A stretch of 64,000 bases of DNA from Streptomyces sp. cf386 (lineage in GTDB: Bacteria; Actinomycetota; Actinomycetes; Streptomycetales; Streptomycetaceae), in NCBI RefSeq assembly GCF_900103585.1, contig NZ_FNHV01000001.1, forward strand, positions 812,397-876,396. Reading direction: 5' to 3'. The first letter of the stretch is position 1; each line of letters starts with the position of its first letter. This document shows, piece after piece, positions 47,646-55,278 of the stretch. The notes under the pieces are model-generated. The model searched no databases, was not told where the DNA came from, and worked only from the letters and a program-made list of their open reading frames with translations. The position numbers and the translations under genes are program-made.

Positions 47646-47725
47646 AGCTTGGTCACCCCCTTGGCGACGAAGGCCACCAGCGCGAAGGCCGCGATCGTGG
47701 TGACGACGAAGGCCAGATCGGCCAT
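47642..47725 (-). CDS. 27-residue membrane microprotein leading the kdp operon
   Basis: Short frame starting [16 protein letters not shown] and ending VAKGVTKL: one hydrophobic span with an acidic N-terminal residue and a basic C-terminal tail. AGGAG lies 7 nt before the ATG, a better site than those of kdpF or kdpA. Its stop overlaps the kdpF start by 4 bp, so it is translated with the pump genes and is the first product of the operon. It is not KdpF, which follows. A second Kdp accessory subunit or a leader peptide for coupling are the alternatives. Confidence 0.75.
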   Translation of the reverse strand: MADLAFVVTTIAAFALVAFVAKGVTKL

Positions 47726-47802
47726 CGTGAGCTCCTGGAGTGAGGTTCGGTTGGACAGGGACGGTTAGAGGAAACAGCCTTCTTGGCCGGAATCGAGCGT
47801 CG

Positions 47803-47852
47803 TTGACGGCTCCCTTACGGCCCACTGCGCGCCTTTGACGGAACTCATACGG
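47803..47852 (+). promoter_or_regulatory. Heptamer tetrad B, kdp operon promoter
   Basis: TTGACGG (47803), CTTACGG (47814), TTGACGG (47835) and CATACGG (47846) are spaced 11, 21 and 11 bp, 78-127 bp upstream of the first kdp operon ATG. They read on the strand opposite to kdp transcription. Best candidate for the KdpE binding site. Confidence 0.7.
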
Positions 47853-47887
47853 CGACACGATCACCGCAGGTGACAGACGCACCCGGG

Positions 47888-49729
47888 TCAGAACAAGCGG
47901 AACCTCAACCGGCAGATCACCGCGTCCGTCTCCTTGCGGACGGCATGCGCGACGACCGCGCCCCGCTGGTTCTGCAGCAGCCGCTGCCACAGCCGCTCCG
48001 GCTCCGTCTCCGGGATCAGGACCGTCACCCGGGTGGCCGGCTCGGAGGCCATGACCTCACGCACGTACGCGGCGATGGGACGGCCCAGGGAGCGCCGCTC
48101 GCTGCTGAGCCGGACGAGGGGCACACCGGGGTCCCACTCGGTCCAGGAACGCTCCAGGGCGTGCAGCGCGGCCCGGTCCTCGGGATCGGGGTGGCAGACG
48201 GTGACCGCTCGGACCTCGTCACCCAGGGAGGCGGCGGCGGTGAGGGCCTCCGAGGTGAGCCGGGTGAGCGAGGAGACGGGCACGATCACGACCGAGCGGT
48301 CGCGGTGCGGGTGCTCGGGGATGCGGCCGAGGCCGAGGCGCTCACCGATCCGGGTGTAGGCGCGGTGCACGGTCTCGAAGGCCATGACCAGCAGCGGCAG
48401 AGCGATCACGATCAGCCAGGCACCCTCCTCGAACTTCGTCGCGGTGACGACTACGGCCGAGACGCCGGTCAGCAGCCCGCCGAAGCCGTTCAGGAGCGCC
48501 TTGCCCCGCCACCCCCGCCCGCGCTCGATGCGCCAGTGCCGGACCATGCCGACCTGCGCGATGGTGAAGCCGACGAAGACGCCGATGGCGAAGAGCGGCA
48601 CGAGGGTGTTGGTGTCGCCGCCCGAGAAGACGATCAGCGCGGTGGACACGGCCGCCAGCGCCAGCACGCCGTGCCGGTGCACCTGCCGGTCCGCCTTCAG
48701 CGCGAACGCGTGCGGCAGGTAGTTGTCGCGGGCGAGCAGCTTCAGCAGCACCGGAAGGCCGCCGAAGGAGGTGTTCGCGGACAGGGCCAGCAGGATCATC
48801 GTCGCGAACTGGATGACGTAGAACGCCCAGTTGTGGCCGAAGGAGGCGTCCGCGAGCTGGGCGAGGACGGTGACGCCCTCGACCGGCTGGAGATGGAAGC
48901 GCGAGATCAGCACCGACAGGCCGATCAGCATCACACCGAGGACGGCGCCGAGGGCGATCTCCGCGTGCTGGGCACGCTTGACGCGCGGGACGCGGAAGGA
49001 GGGGACGGCGTTGGCGATGGCCTCGACGCCGGTGAGGGCGGAGCAGCCGGAGGCGAAGGCCTTCAGCAGGAGCAGGGCGCCCACGGTGGTGGCGTTGTCG
49101 GAGAGGACCGAGGCGTGGCCCGCGGCGGCCTCGGTGCTCACCGGTTCGGACCGGAAGAGCCCGACGACTATCAGCACGAAGATCGAGCCGACGAATATGA
49201 CGGTCGGTGCGATGAAGGCCTTCGCAGACTCGACGATGCCACGCAGGTTCACCGCGGTGATCAGCACGAGCACGGCCAGGCACAGCCAGAGCCGGTCGTC
49301 GTAGAGGGCCGGGAAGGCGGAGGTCAGGGCCGCCACACCGGCCGTGACGGCGACGGCCACGTTGAGGACGTAGTCCAGGACGAGCGAGCCCGCCGCGACC
49401 AGGCTCGTCCGCCTGCCCAGGTGGGTCTTGGCCACGGCGTAGGAACCGCCGCCGTCCGGGAAGGCCGCGATCACCTGCCGGTACGAGGCGACCAGCACCG
49501 CCAGCAGGGCGGCGATGGCGAGCGTGACCGGGAGCGTGAAACCGAGGCCGTGGGCGCCGGCCGCGGCGAGCACCAGGACGATCGCCTCGGGCCCGTAGGC
49601 CACCGACGCCATGGCGTCCAGGGAGAGGGCGGCAAGGCCCGTGACGGCGGTGAGCCGGTGCCGTTCGCCGGTATCCGGCGGTTCCTCGTCGGCGGGGGTC
49701 GCCCCGGGCTCGGTGGTCAGGACGGACAT
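47888..49729 (-). CDS. KimA-like APC family potassium/amino-acid transporter
   Basis: A 613-residue protein: about twelve membrane segments then a cytoplasmic domain of roughly 170 residues. The opening LAALSLDAMASVAYGPEAIV, SYRQVIAAFPDGGGSYAVAK, KAFASGCSALTGVEAIANAV and LVPLFAIGVFVGFTIAQVGM follow the order and wording of the Bacillus K+/H+ symporter KimA as I know it. Its place directly upstream of kdp supports potassium uptake. Start ATG 49729, GGAG 9 nt upstream. Amino-acid transport cannot be excluded. Kdp would serve as scarcity pump, this as a second high-affinity route. Confidence 0.88.
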   Translation of the reverse strand: MSVLTTEPGATPADEEPPDTGERHRLTAVTGLAALSLDAMASVAYGPEAIVLVLAAAGAHGLGFTLPVTLAIAALLAVLVASYRQVIAAFPDGGGSYAVAKTHLGRRTSLVAAGSLVLDYVLNVAVAVTAGVAALTSAFPALYDDRLWLCLAVLVLITAVNLRGIVESAKAFIAPTVIFVGSIFVLIVVGLFRSEPVSTEAAAGHASVLSDNATTVGALLLLKAFASGCSALTGVEAIANAVPSFRVPRVKRAQHAEIALGAVLGVMLIGLSVLISRFHLQPVEGVTVLAQLADASFGHNWAFYVIQFATMILLALSANTSFGGLPVLLKLLARDNYLPHAFALKADRQVHRHGVLALAAVSTALIVFSGGDTNTLVPLFAIGVFVGFTIAQVGMVRHWRIERGRGWRGKALLNGFGGLLTGVSAVVVTATKFEEGAWLIVIALPLLVMAFETVHRAYTRIGERLGLGRIPEHPHRDRSVVIVPVSSLTRLTSEALTAAASLGDEVRAVTVCHPDPEDRAALHALERSWTEWDPGVPLVRLSSERRSLGRPIAAYVREVMASEPATRVTVLIPETEPERLWQRLLQNQRGAVVAHAVRKETDAVICRLRFRLF

Positions 49730-49857
49730 GGGATACGGCTCCTTCGTACGGACGAGCAGTCACGCGCGGGGATCCGCGCGCGACTGACCAAGGTTCTGTC
49801 CGGATCCCGCCGCTCCCGACCGTTCCTTGCGCGTTCTTCGCGCGTAAGCGACCGTCC

Positions 49858-49886
49858 TTGACGTCACTTTGATGTGGGTGTGACGC
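49858..49886 (+). promoter_or_regulatory. Heptamer array G1, plus-strand orientation
   Basis: TTGACGT (49858), TTGATGT (49869) and GTGACGC (49880) at 11-bp steps, in the gap between the KimA-like gene and the divergent membrane protein gene. Partial relative of the tetrads. Confidence 0.45.
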
Positions 49887-49914
49887 GCACAACGGGCGCG
49901 GTCCCGCTGCGGCC

Positions 49915-49953
49915 GCGTCAAGAACGGCGGTGCGCCCGTCAGAAACACATCAA
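49915..49953 (-). promoter_or_regulatory. Heptamer array G2, facing the KimA-like gene
   Basis: On the minus strand: TTGATGT (49953-49947), CTGACGG (49942-49936), TTGACGC (49921-49915), spaced 11 and 21 bp, with a poor fourth copy at 49904. Points toward the KimA-like gene. G1 and G2 share an inverted 17-mer, 14 of 17 identical. Confidence 0.5.
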
Positions 49954-49994
49954 GGTGCGTCATCCCGGGTCGCACGGTCCCTACGGTCGCCCGT

Positions 49995-50507
49995 ATGGGA
50001 CACCGCAACGAGACGGCGTACGACCGCCGTTGGGCACGCGATGTGATCGACTCGGTCCGCTGTGCGGCCGTACTCCTCGCTCTGCTGCTCTTGATCGACT
50101 GGGGCGCCGGGACCCTCACCGACGGGCGGGCTGCCCTGTGGATCACGCTTGCGGTGATGCTCTTCCTGGTGCTCTGCCCGGCGCGCGTCTCGGCCGGCGA
50201 GGGCTGGCTCGCCTCCCGCAGACTCCTGCGCACGCACCGCGTCCGCACCGATCTGCTGGTGTCGGTCGGCTGCCTCGACGGCGTCGGCCAACGCCTGGTT
50301 CTCCGGGACGCCTTCGGCGAGCGCGCCGAGCTCGACCCCCAGGTCCTCGTCAACAACCCCGATCTGTGGCACCGCCTGTACGAGGACACCCACACGTCCC
50401 TCGCCAGGGGGACGCTGATGTGCGGGGCGACCGCGCTGCGGGGGGTGGCGGAGCGGATCGACCGCGAGAACGCCGAGACGGTGTTCAGGGTCTCCGGCCT
50501 GGAGTAG
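49995..50507 (+). CDS. Small membrane protein of unknown function
   Basis: A 170-residue protein with two adjacent membrane segments near residues 22-62 (CAAVLLALLLLIDWGAGTL and AALWITLAVMLFLVLCPARV), followed by a soluble domain (HRVRTDLLVSVGCLDGVGQR, LVLRDAFGERAELD). No family recognised with confidence. There is no ribosome site, and a TACGGT box ends 7 nt before the ATG, so a leaderless start is possible. It lies between the KimA-like and RCK genes, suggesting an ion-homeostasis role by context only. Its 3' end overlaps the frameshifted RCK reading frame by 23 bp. Confidence 0.72.
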   Translation: MGHRNETAYDRRWARDVIDSVRCAAVLLALLLLIDWGAGTLTDGRAALWITLAVMLFLVLCPARVSAGEGWLASRRLLRTHRVRTDLLVSVGCLDGVGQRLVLRDAFGERAELDPQVLVNNPDLWHRLYEDTHTSLARGTLMCGATALRGVAERIDRENAETVFRVSGLE

Positions 50508-52467
50508 TCAGCTGCACCGGTCGGCCGGGTGCGGCTGCACACCGGCGATCAGTATGTCCAGGCCGCGCCGCGTGGTCGCCAGCACCACCCGGTCCCCCGC
50601 CCGTAGCACCCGCCCCTGGGCCGGGCGCCAGTCGAACCCGGTGCGTCCGTCGAGGCGGAGGCCGGCCAGGGTGTCCGTCGCGGCGGAGGCCGGCCAGGGT
50701 GTCCGTCGCGGCGGAGGCCGGTGACGCCACGGCGGTTCCGACGGCCAGCACCCGCCACTCGTTCTTCCGAAACGCCGCGTGCACGGAGCGGCCCTCCAAC
50801 TCCGGATGTCCCGCCACGTCCACGCAGGTGAACAGCAGCGAACCCCGCTCCACCGGCATCACACCGAGCACATGCCTCCCCATCATCGCGGCGACGAAGG
50901 ACGGCGCGGCGAGCGCCGAGACGCTGCGGCTGCGGGTCAGCGCCGACGGGTAGGAGGCGCGCAGGGTGCGCTGGACGGTGGCGGCGAAGTCGTCGTCGTA
51001 AAGCCTCATCACCACGCGCACGCCCGGGTTGGCCTCGCGGGCCGCCATGACGATGTCGAGGTTCTCGCCGTCGTCGTGGGTGAGCACGAGCAGCGATCTG
51101 CTGTGCCGGATGCGGGCCTGGTCGAGGACGCCGGGTGTGGCGGCGTCCTCCAGCAGCAGCGGCACTCCGAGTTCGCGGGCGAGAGTGACGGCGCGCGCCG
51201 CGGGGTCCCGTTCGACGGCCACCACCTTGTGGTCGGTGGTGCACAGTTGGGCCAGCACCCGGGAGCCGATCTTGCCGAGGCCGACGATGACTATGTGGTC
51301 GGACAGGTCGCCAGCGGGCGGGTGGTTGACGGAGGCACTGCGAAACGCCTCGGTCGCGTTGACGGCGGCGGCGACCACGAGCGGCAGCACGGCGAGGCCG
51401 ACCAGACCGGCGATGAGCTGGAGCCAGCGGCGCACGGCGCCCTCCTCCGTCGCCGGGTCGCCCATGGTGAAGATGTCGAGCAGGGGCAGGTACAGGCTCT
51501 TCCACCAGGGGTCCGGATGCGCGAAGAGCCAGGTGAACAGCGCGAGGAAGGCCACGATCGCCGCCAGCGCCCCGAAGACGGCCATCACCTCACGGGCGAG
51601 GAACACCTTCCAGGGCAGGTGCGCGATGCGCCGCCGGAGCCAGGCGCGCCGGACGGAGGATCCGCTCGTGCCGCGGGCCGCCGGGACCGGTGTGTGGTGG
51701 TGGGTCACCTCCTCCAGCACGAGACGGCCGTGGGTGAATTGCCGACGGTCCACCGTCACCGTGTCGGGCAGCAACTGGGTGCCGTCCTCGCCCGGTGTCT
51801 CCGCGCTGTCGTCGCCGGCCGGGTCGTCCTGGTGTGCGCCGGAGAGCACGGCCAGCGCGATCAGGTCGGTCGGGCGGGGCGGAGCTCCGGCCGGGCGTAC
51901 GACGCCGCGGAACACCTTGCCCTCGATCTGGAGGGTGTGGCCGTGGCCGACGGCGGCGGCCGCGACCAGTTCCGGTACGGCGGTGTCGGCGTCCGACAGC
52001 ACCGTGGTGGACATATCGAGCAGGGAGTCGTCGTCGATGCCCCCCGCGCGGGCCGCGCGGTCCAGCAGCAGCTCCAGATGGCGTCCGCGCTCGCGGTTGA
52101 ACATACGGACGACCAGCCGTACGGACGGGTTGAGGCTGCGGGCGAGCAGCGCGGCCGTCATGTTGGTCCGGTCGTCGGCGTAGGTGAGGGCGAGCGCGGC
52201 GGCCCGCTCCACGCCGGCGGCCCGCAGGGTCTGCTCGTCCGGGCGCTTGGTCACCAGCAGCTCGACGGGCGATCGGGGGTCGCGGTGCAGCGCGGCGATC
52301 ACCGCGCCGTACTCGTCGCGCCGCGACGGGAGTACGACGGTGACGGCCTCGCCGCACACGGCGTCCAGCTCGACGGCCAGCCGGTGCGCCAGTCCGTCGT
52401 CGCCGCAGACCACCATGTGCTGCGAGCGCCGGCCAAGTTCTCTGCGTAGGTGGAGAGTCGACTCCAC
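50485..52467 (-). CDS. Two-RCK potassium-channel-like protein, C-terminus frameshifted
   Basis: NAD/ion-gated membrane protein. An N-terminal RCK domain (HMVVCGDDGLAHRLAVEL) is followed by two or three membrane segments around residues 290-380 with a pore-like LLDIFTMGDP, then a second RCK (HIVIVGLGKIGSRVLAQL). Overall order resembles CASTOR/POLLUX-type channels. After LAGLR the frame leaves the expected RCK_C sequence because of an exact 28-bp tandem duplication at 50654-50709. Removing one copy restores RLDGRTGFDWRPAQGRVL, with GDRVVLATTRRGLDILIAG further on, a stop at 50508 and a 643-residue protein. As written it has 660 residues with a Pro/Arg-rich tail. Confidence 0.85.
   Translation of the reverse strand: MESTLHLRRELGRRSQHMVVCGDDGLAHRLAVELDAVCGEAVTVVLPSRRDEYGAVIAALHRDPRSPVELLVTKRPDEQTLRAAGVERAAALALTYADDRTNMTAALLARSLNPSVRLVVRMFNRERGRHLELLLDRAARAGGIDDDSLLDMSTTVLSDADTAVPELVAAAAVGHGHTLQIEGKVFRGVVRPAGAPPRPTDLIALAVLSGAHQDDPAGDDSAETPGEDGTQLLPDTVTVDRRQFTHGRLVLEEVTHHHTPVPAARGTSGSSVRRAWLRRRIAHLPWKVFLAREVMAVFGALAAIVAFLALFTWLFAHPDPWWKSLYLPLLDIFTMGDPATEEGAVRRWLQLIAGLVGLAVLPLVVAAAVNATEAFRSASVNHPPAGDLSDHIVIVGLGKIGSRVLAQLCTTDHKVVAVERDPAARAVTLARELGVPLLLEDAATPGVLDQARIRHSRSLLVLTHDDGENLDIVMAAREANPGVRVVMRLYDDDFAATVQRTLRASYPSALTRSRSVSALAAPSFVAAMMGRHVLGVMPVERGSLLFTCVDVAGHPELEGRSVHAAFRKNEWRVLAVGTAVASPASAATDTLAGLRRDGHPGRPPPRRTHRVRLAPGPGAGATGGGPGGAGDHAARPGHTDRRCAAAPGRPVQLTTPGRRP
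50654..50721. repeat. 28-bp tandem duplication inside the RCK gene
   Basis: Units at 50654-50681 and 50682-50709 are identical, and a 12-bp third partial copy follows at 50710-50721. 28 is not a multiple of three, so the extra copy shifts the reading frame of the C-terminal domain. Confidence 0.95.
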
Positions 52468-52592
52468 ATCAGCATTGAACGCCCTGGTGGGCGGGGGCGG
52501 TTGCGGTCTGGGCCCGCCCGGGCGTCAGGGTCGCGTATGGAGCACGCGGCCACTGAGGCCGACAGGGCTCGGTACTCGACCGATCACGGCCT

Positions 52593-55091
52593 TCATGAGA
52601 CCCCGCCCGCCCCTGCCCGGTCCTGCCGGGCGAGCACGGCCCGCTCCGCCAGCGGCAGGGACACCACCATCGTCAGACCGCCCCCCGGTGTGTCCTCCGG
52701 CGTGATCGTGCCGTTCATCGCCTCCGTGAGGCCCCGGGCGAGGGCGAGGCCGAGGCCCAGGCCGGTGGTGTTGTCGGTGTCGCCGAGGCGCTGGAAGGGC
52801 TCGAAGAGTCGGTCCCGGTCCGTCGGCGGGAGACCGGGCCCCCGGTCGACGACACGCAGTTCCGCCCGGCCCGCCAGGACGCTCGCGGCCACCAGGACCT
52901 TGGCGTCGGGCGGGCTGTGCCGGGCCGCGTTGGCGACCAGGTTGGCGATCACCCGCTCCAGCAGCGGCGGGTCGACGAGCACCGCGGGGATCTCCTCCAC
53001 GTCCCCGACCTCGATGCCGGGGGTGTCCACCAGCGCGGCCGGGAGAACCTCCTCCAGGGCGGTGGGACGCAGGTTCAGCTTCAGCACGCCCGCTTCCAGG
53101 CGGCTGAGGTCGAGGAGGTTCTCCACCAGGCGGTTCAGCTTGGCCATGGACTCGTCGGCGGTGGCGAGGAGTTCGTCCCGGTCCTCGGCGGTGAACTCGA
53201 CGTCCCTGCTGCGCAGGGACGTTACGGCAGCCCACCCCGCGGCCAGCGGCGTGCGCAGGTCGTGGCCGACGGCCCGCAGCAGCGCCGTACGCATCCGGTC
53301 GGCGGCCTTGACCGGCTCGACCTCGGCGGCGGCCTCGGCGAGCCGGGCCCGCTCCACCGCGGACCCGACGTGCGCGGCGAAGGCGGCGAGGACACGCCGT
53401 TCGGACGACGACAGGTCGCGGCCGTGCAGCACCAGGCAGGCGCCGGGGCCTGCCGGTACGGCGGTGGCGCCCACGGCATCGGGCGGCTCGTCGACCAGTT
53501 GCGCCGACTCCATGCCGAAGGTCTCCCGGGTGCGTTCCAGCAGGGCCGGGATCGTCTGGCCGCCGCGCACGATGCTGCCCGCGAGGGACGACATGGTCTC
53601 CGCCTCGGCGGTGGCACGGGCGGCCCGTCGGGACAGGCGCAGGGAACGGTCGACGACCGCGGCCACCGTGGCGGCCACCAACGCGAACACCGTGAGCGCC
53701 AGCAGGGCGTTCGGATCGCCCAGGGTGAAGGCACCCATGGGTGGGATGAACCAGTAGTTGAGCAGCAGAGACGCGGTGACCGAGGCGATCACCGCGGAGG
53801 TCACGCCGCCTATGCAGGCCACGCCCACCACCGTGAGCAGGAACAGCAGGGCCTCGCTGGTCAGGTTCAGTGTCCCGCGCATCTGCGCGAGGGCGAGGGT
53901 GAGCAGCACCGGCAGCACCAGTCCGGCGACCGGCCCCGCGATCATCCGGGACTTCGAGAGCGTACGGCGGCGGGAGGGCAGCAGCGTGCCGCGGCCGGCC
54001 CGCTCGTGCGTGACTCGGTGGACATCGATGTCGCCCGAGAGCGCGACGACGGACTCCCCCGTCCCGAGGCCCGTCACGAACCGTTCCAGGCGCCCGCGCC
54101 GACTGGCGCCGAGGACCAGCTGGGTGGCGTTCTCGGCGCGGGCGAACTCCACGAGCGTGGTCGCGACGTCGTCGCCAACCACCGAGTGGTAGCTGCCGCC
54201 GAGGTCCTCCACCAGCCGGCGCTGGCGGGCGAGCGAGGCGTGCGAGGCACCCGTGGCAAGGCCGTCGCTGCGGGTCACGTGCACGGCGAGCAGGTCACCG
54301 CCGGCCGACCGGGCGGCGATGCGAGCGGCCCGCCGGATGATCGTGTCGCCCTCCGGACCTCCGGTCAGCGCGACCACGACCCGTTCCCGGGTCTCCCACA
54401 CCCCGCCGATCGCATGCTCGGCGCGATAGCTGTTGAGCGCCTCGTCGACCCGGTCGGCCGTCCACAGCAGCGCCAGTTGCCGCAGTGCGGTCAGATTGCC
54501 GGGGCGGAAGTAGTTGGCGAGGGCCGCGTCGATCTTCTCGGGCGCGTAGATGTTGCCGTGCGCCATGCGGCGGCGCAGCCCCTCGGGCGGGATGTCGACG
54601 AGCTCGACCTGCCGGGCACGGCGTACGACCTCGTCAGGCACCGTCTCGTGCTGCGGCACCCCGGTGATCTTCTCGACCACGTCCTTGAGGGACTCCAGAT
54701 GCTGGACGTTGACGGCCGTGATGACATCGATGCCTGCGCCCAGCAGTTCCTCGATGTCCTGCCACCGCTTGGGGTTGCGTCCGCCGCCGGGAACGTTGCT
54801 GTGGGCGAACTCGTCGACGATCGCGACCTGCGGCCTGCGGTCGAGCACCGCGGCGAGGTCCATCTCCTCGAACTCCCCGCCCCGGTAGGCGCATCGAATC
54901 CGCGGCACGACCTCGAGACCGTCGAGCATCGCCTGGGTCCGGGGCCGTCCGTGGCATTCGGCGAACGCCACGACCACATCGGCCCCGCGGCCGGCCCGGC
55001 GCAGCCCCTCATCGAGCATGCGGTACGTCTTGCCCACCCCCGGGGCCGCCCCGAGGTAGACCTTCAGCCGTCCGCGCGGTACTTCGTTCAT
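52593..55091 (-). CDS. Second KdpD-like sensor kinase, orphan
   Basis: An 832-residue paralogue of KdpD with the same domain order: Walker A GAAPGVGKTY (13-22), Usp-like domain (VVALTGGPEGDTIIRRAARI), four membrane segments about 385-485, HisKA AVGHDLRTPLAA with His610, and HATPase (TTGLGLGLALARGLTEAMNG). No response regulator is adjacent. It may phosphorylate KdpE from the nearby kdp cluster or act as its phosphatase or a K+/c-di-AMP sensor. The ribosome site is weak. A heptamer tetrad lies 43-92 bp upstream, shared with the divergent antiporter. Confidence 0.92.
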   Translation of the reverse strand: MNEVPRGRLKVYLGAAPGVGKTYRMLDEGLRRAGRGADVVVAFAECHGRPRTQAMLDGLEVVPRIRCAYRGGEFEEMDLAAVLDRRPQVAIVDEFAHSNVPGGGRNPKRWQDIEELLGAGIDVITAVNVQHLESLKDVVEKITGVPQHETVPDEVVRRARQVELVDIPPEGLRRRMAHGNIYAPEKIDAALANYFRPGNLTALRQLALLWTADRVDEALNSYRAEHAIGGVWETRERVVVALTGGPEGDTIIRRAARIAARSAGGDLLAVHVTRSDGLATGASHASLARQRRLVEDLGGSYHSVVGDDVATTLVEFARAENATQLVLGASRRGRLERFVTGLGTGESVVALSGDIDVHRVTHERAGRGTLLPSRRRTLSKSRMIAGPVAGLVLPVLLTLALAQMRGTLNLTSEALLFLLTVVGVACIGGVTSAVIASVTASLLLNYWFIPPMGAFTLGDPNALLALTVFALVAATVAAVVDRSLRLSRRAARATAEAETMSSLAGSIVRGGQTIPALLERTRETFGMESAQLVDEPPDAVGATAVPAGPGACLVLHGRDLSSSERRVLAAFAAHVGSAVERARLAEAAAEVEPVKAADRMRTALLRAVGHDLRTPLAAGWAAVTSLRSRDVEFTAEDRDELLATADESMAKLNRLVENLLDLSRLEAGVLKLNLRPTALEEVLPAALVDTPGIEVGDVEEIPAVLVDPPLLERVIANLVANAARHSPPDAKVLVAASVLAGRAELRVVDRGPGLPPTDRDRLFEPFQRLGDTDNTTGLGLGLALARGLTEAMNGTITPEDTPGGGLTMVVSLPLAERAVLARQDRAGAGGVS

Positions 55092-55133
55092 CAGGTCTCA
55101 GCGAACCCCTCCGCGAGCCGGGGGGCGGTCATC

Positions 55134-55183
55134 TTGACGCAACCCTGGCGCCTCTCACGAGGACGTTGACACTGTCTTGACAA
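55134..55183 (+). promoter_or_regulatory. Heptamer tetrad D, between second kdpD and antiporter genes
   Basis: TTGACGC (55134), CTGGCGC (55145), TTGACAC (55166) and TTGACAA (55177), spaced 11, 21 and 11 bp, ending 95 bp before the antiporter ATG. Confidence 0.6.
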
Positions 55184-55278
55184 GGCGGAGCCGGATAAGG
55201 TGAAGGCGGTGTGCCGGGAAGTCTGGTCGGCCGGGGAGCCACGGTGGCTCCCTTCGTGGCCCCAGGGGGACGGTCGGC

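Noticed and set aside
47870-49861. 663-codon plus-strand frame opposite the KimA-like gene
   Set aside because: Composition is Gln/Asp/Gly/Arg-rich shadow sequence, with no membrane or enzyme motif. The minus strand encodes a coherent transporter.
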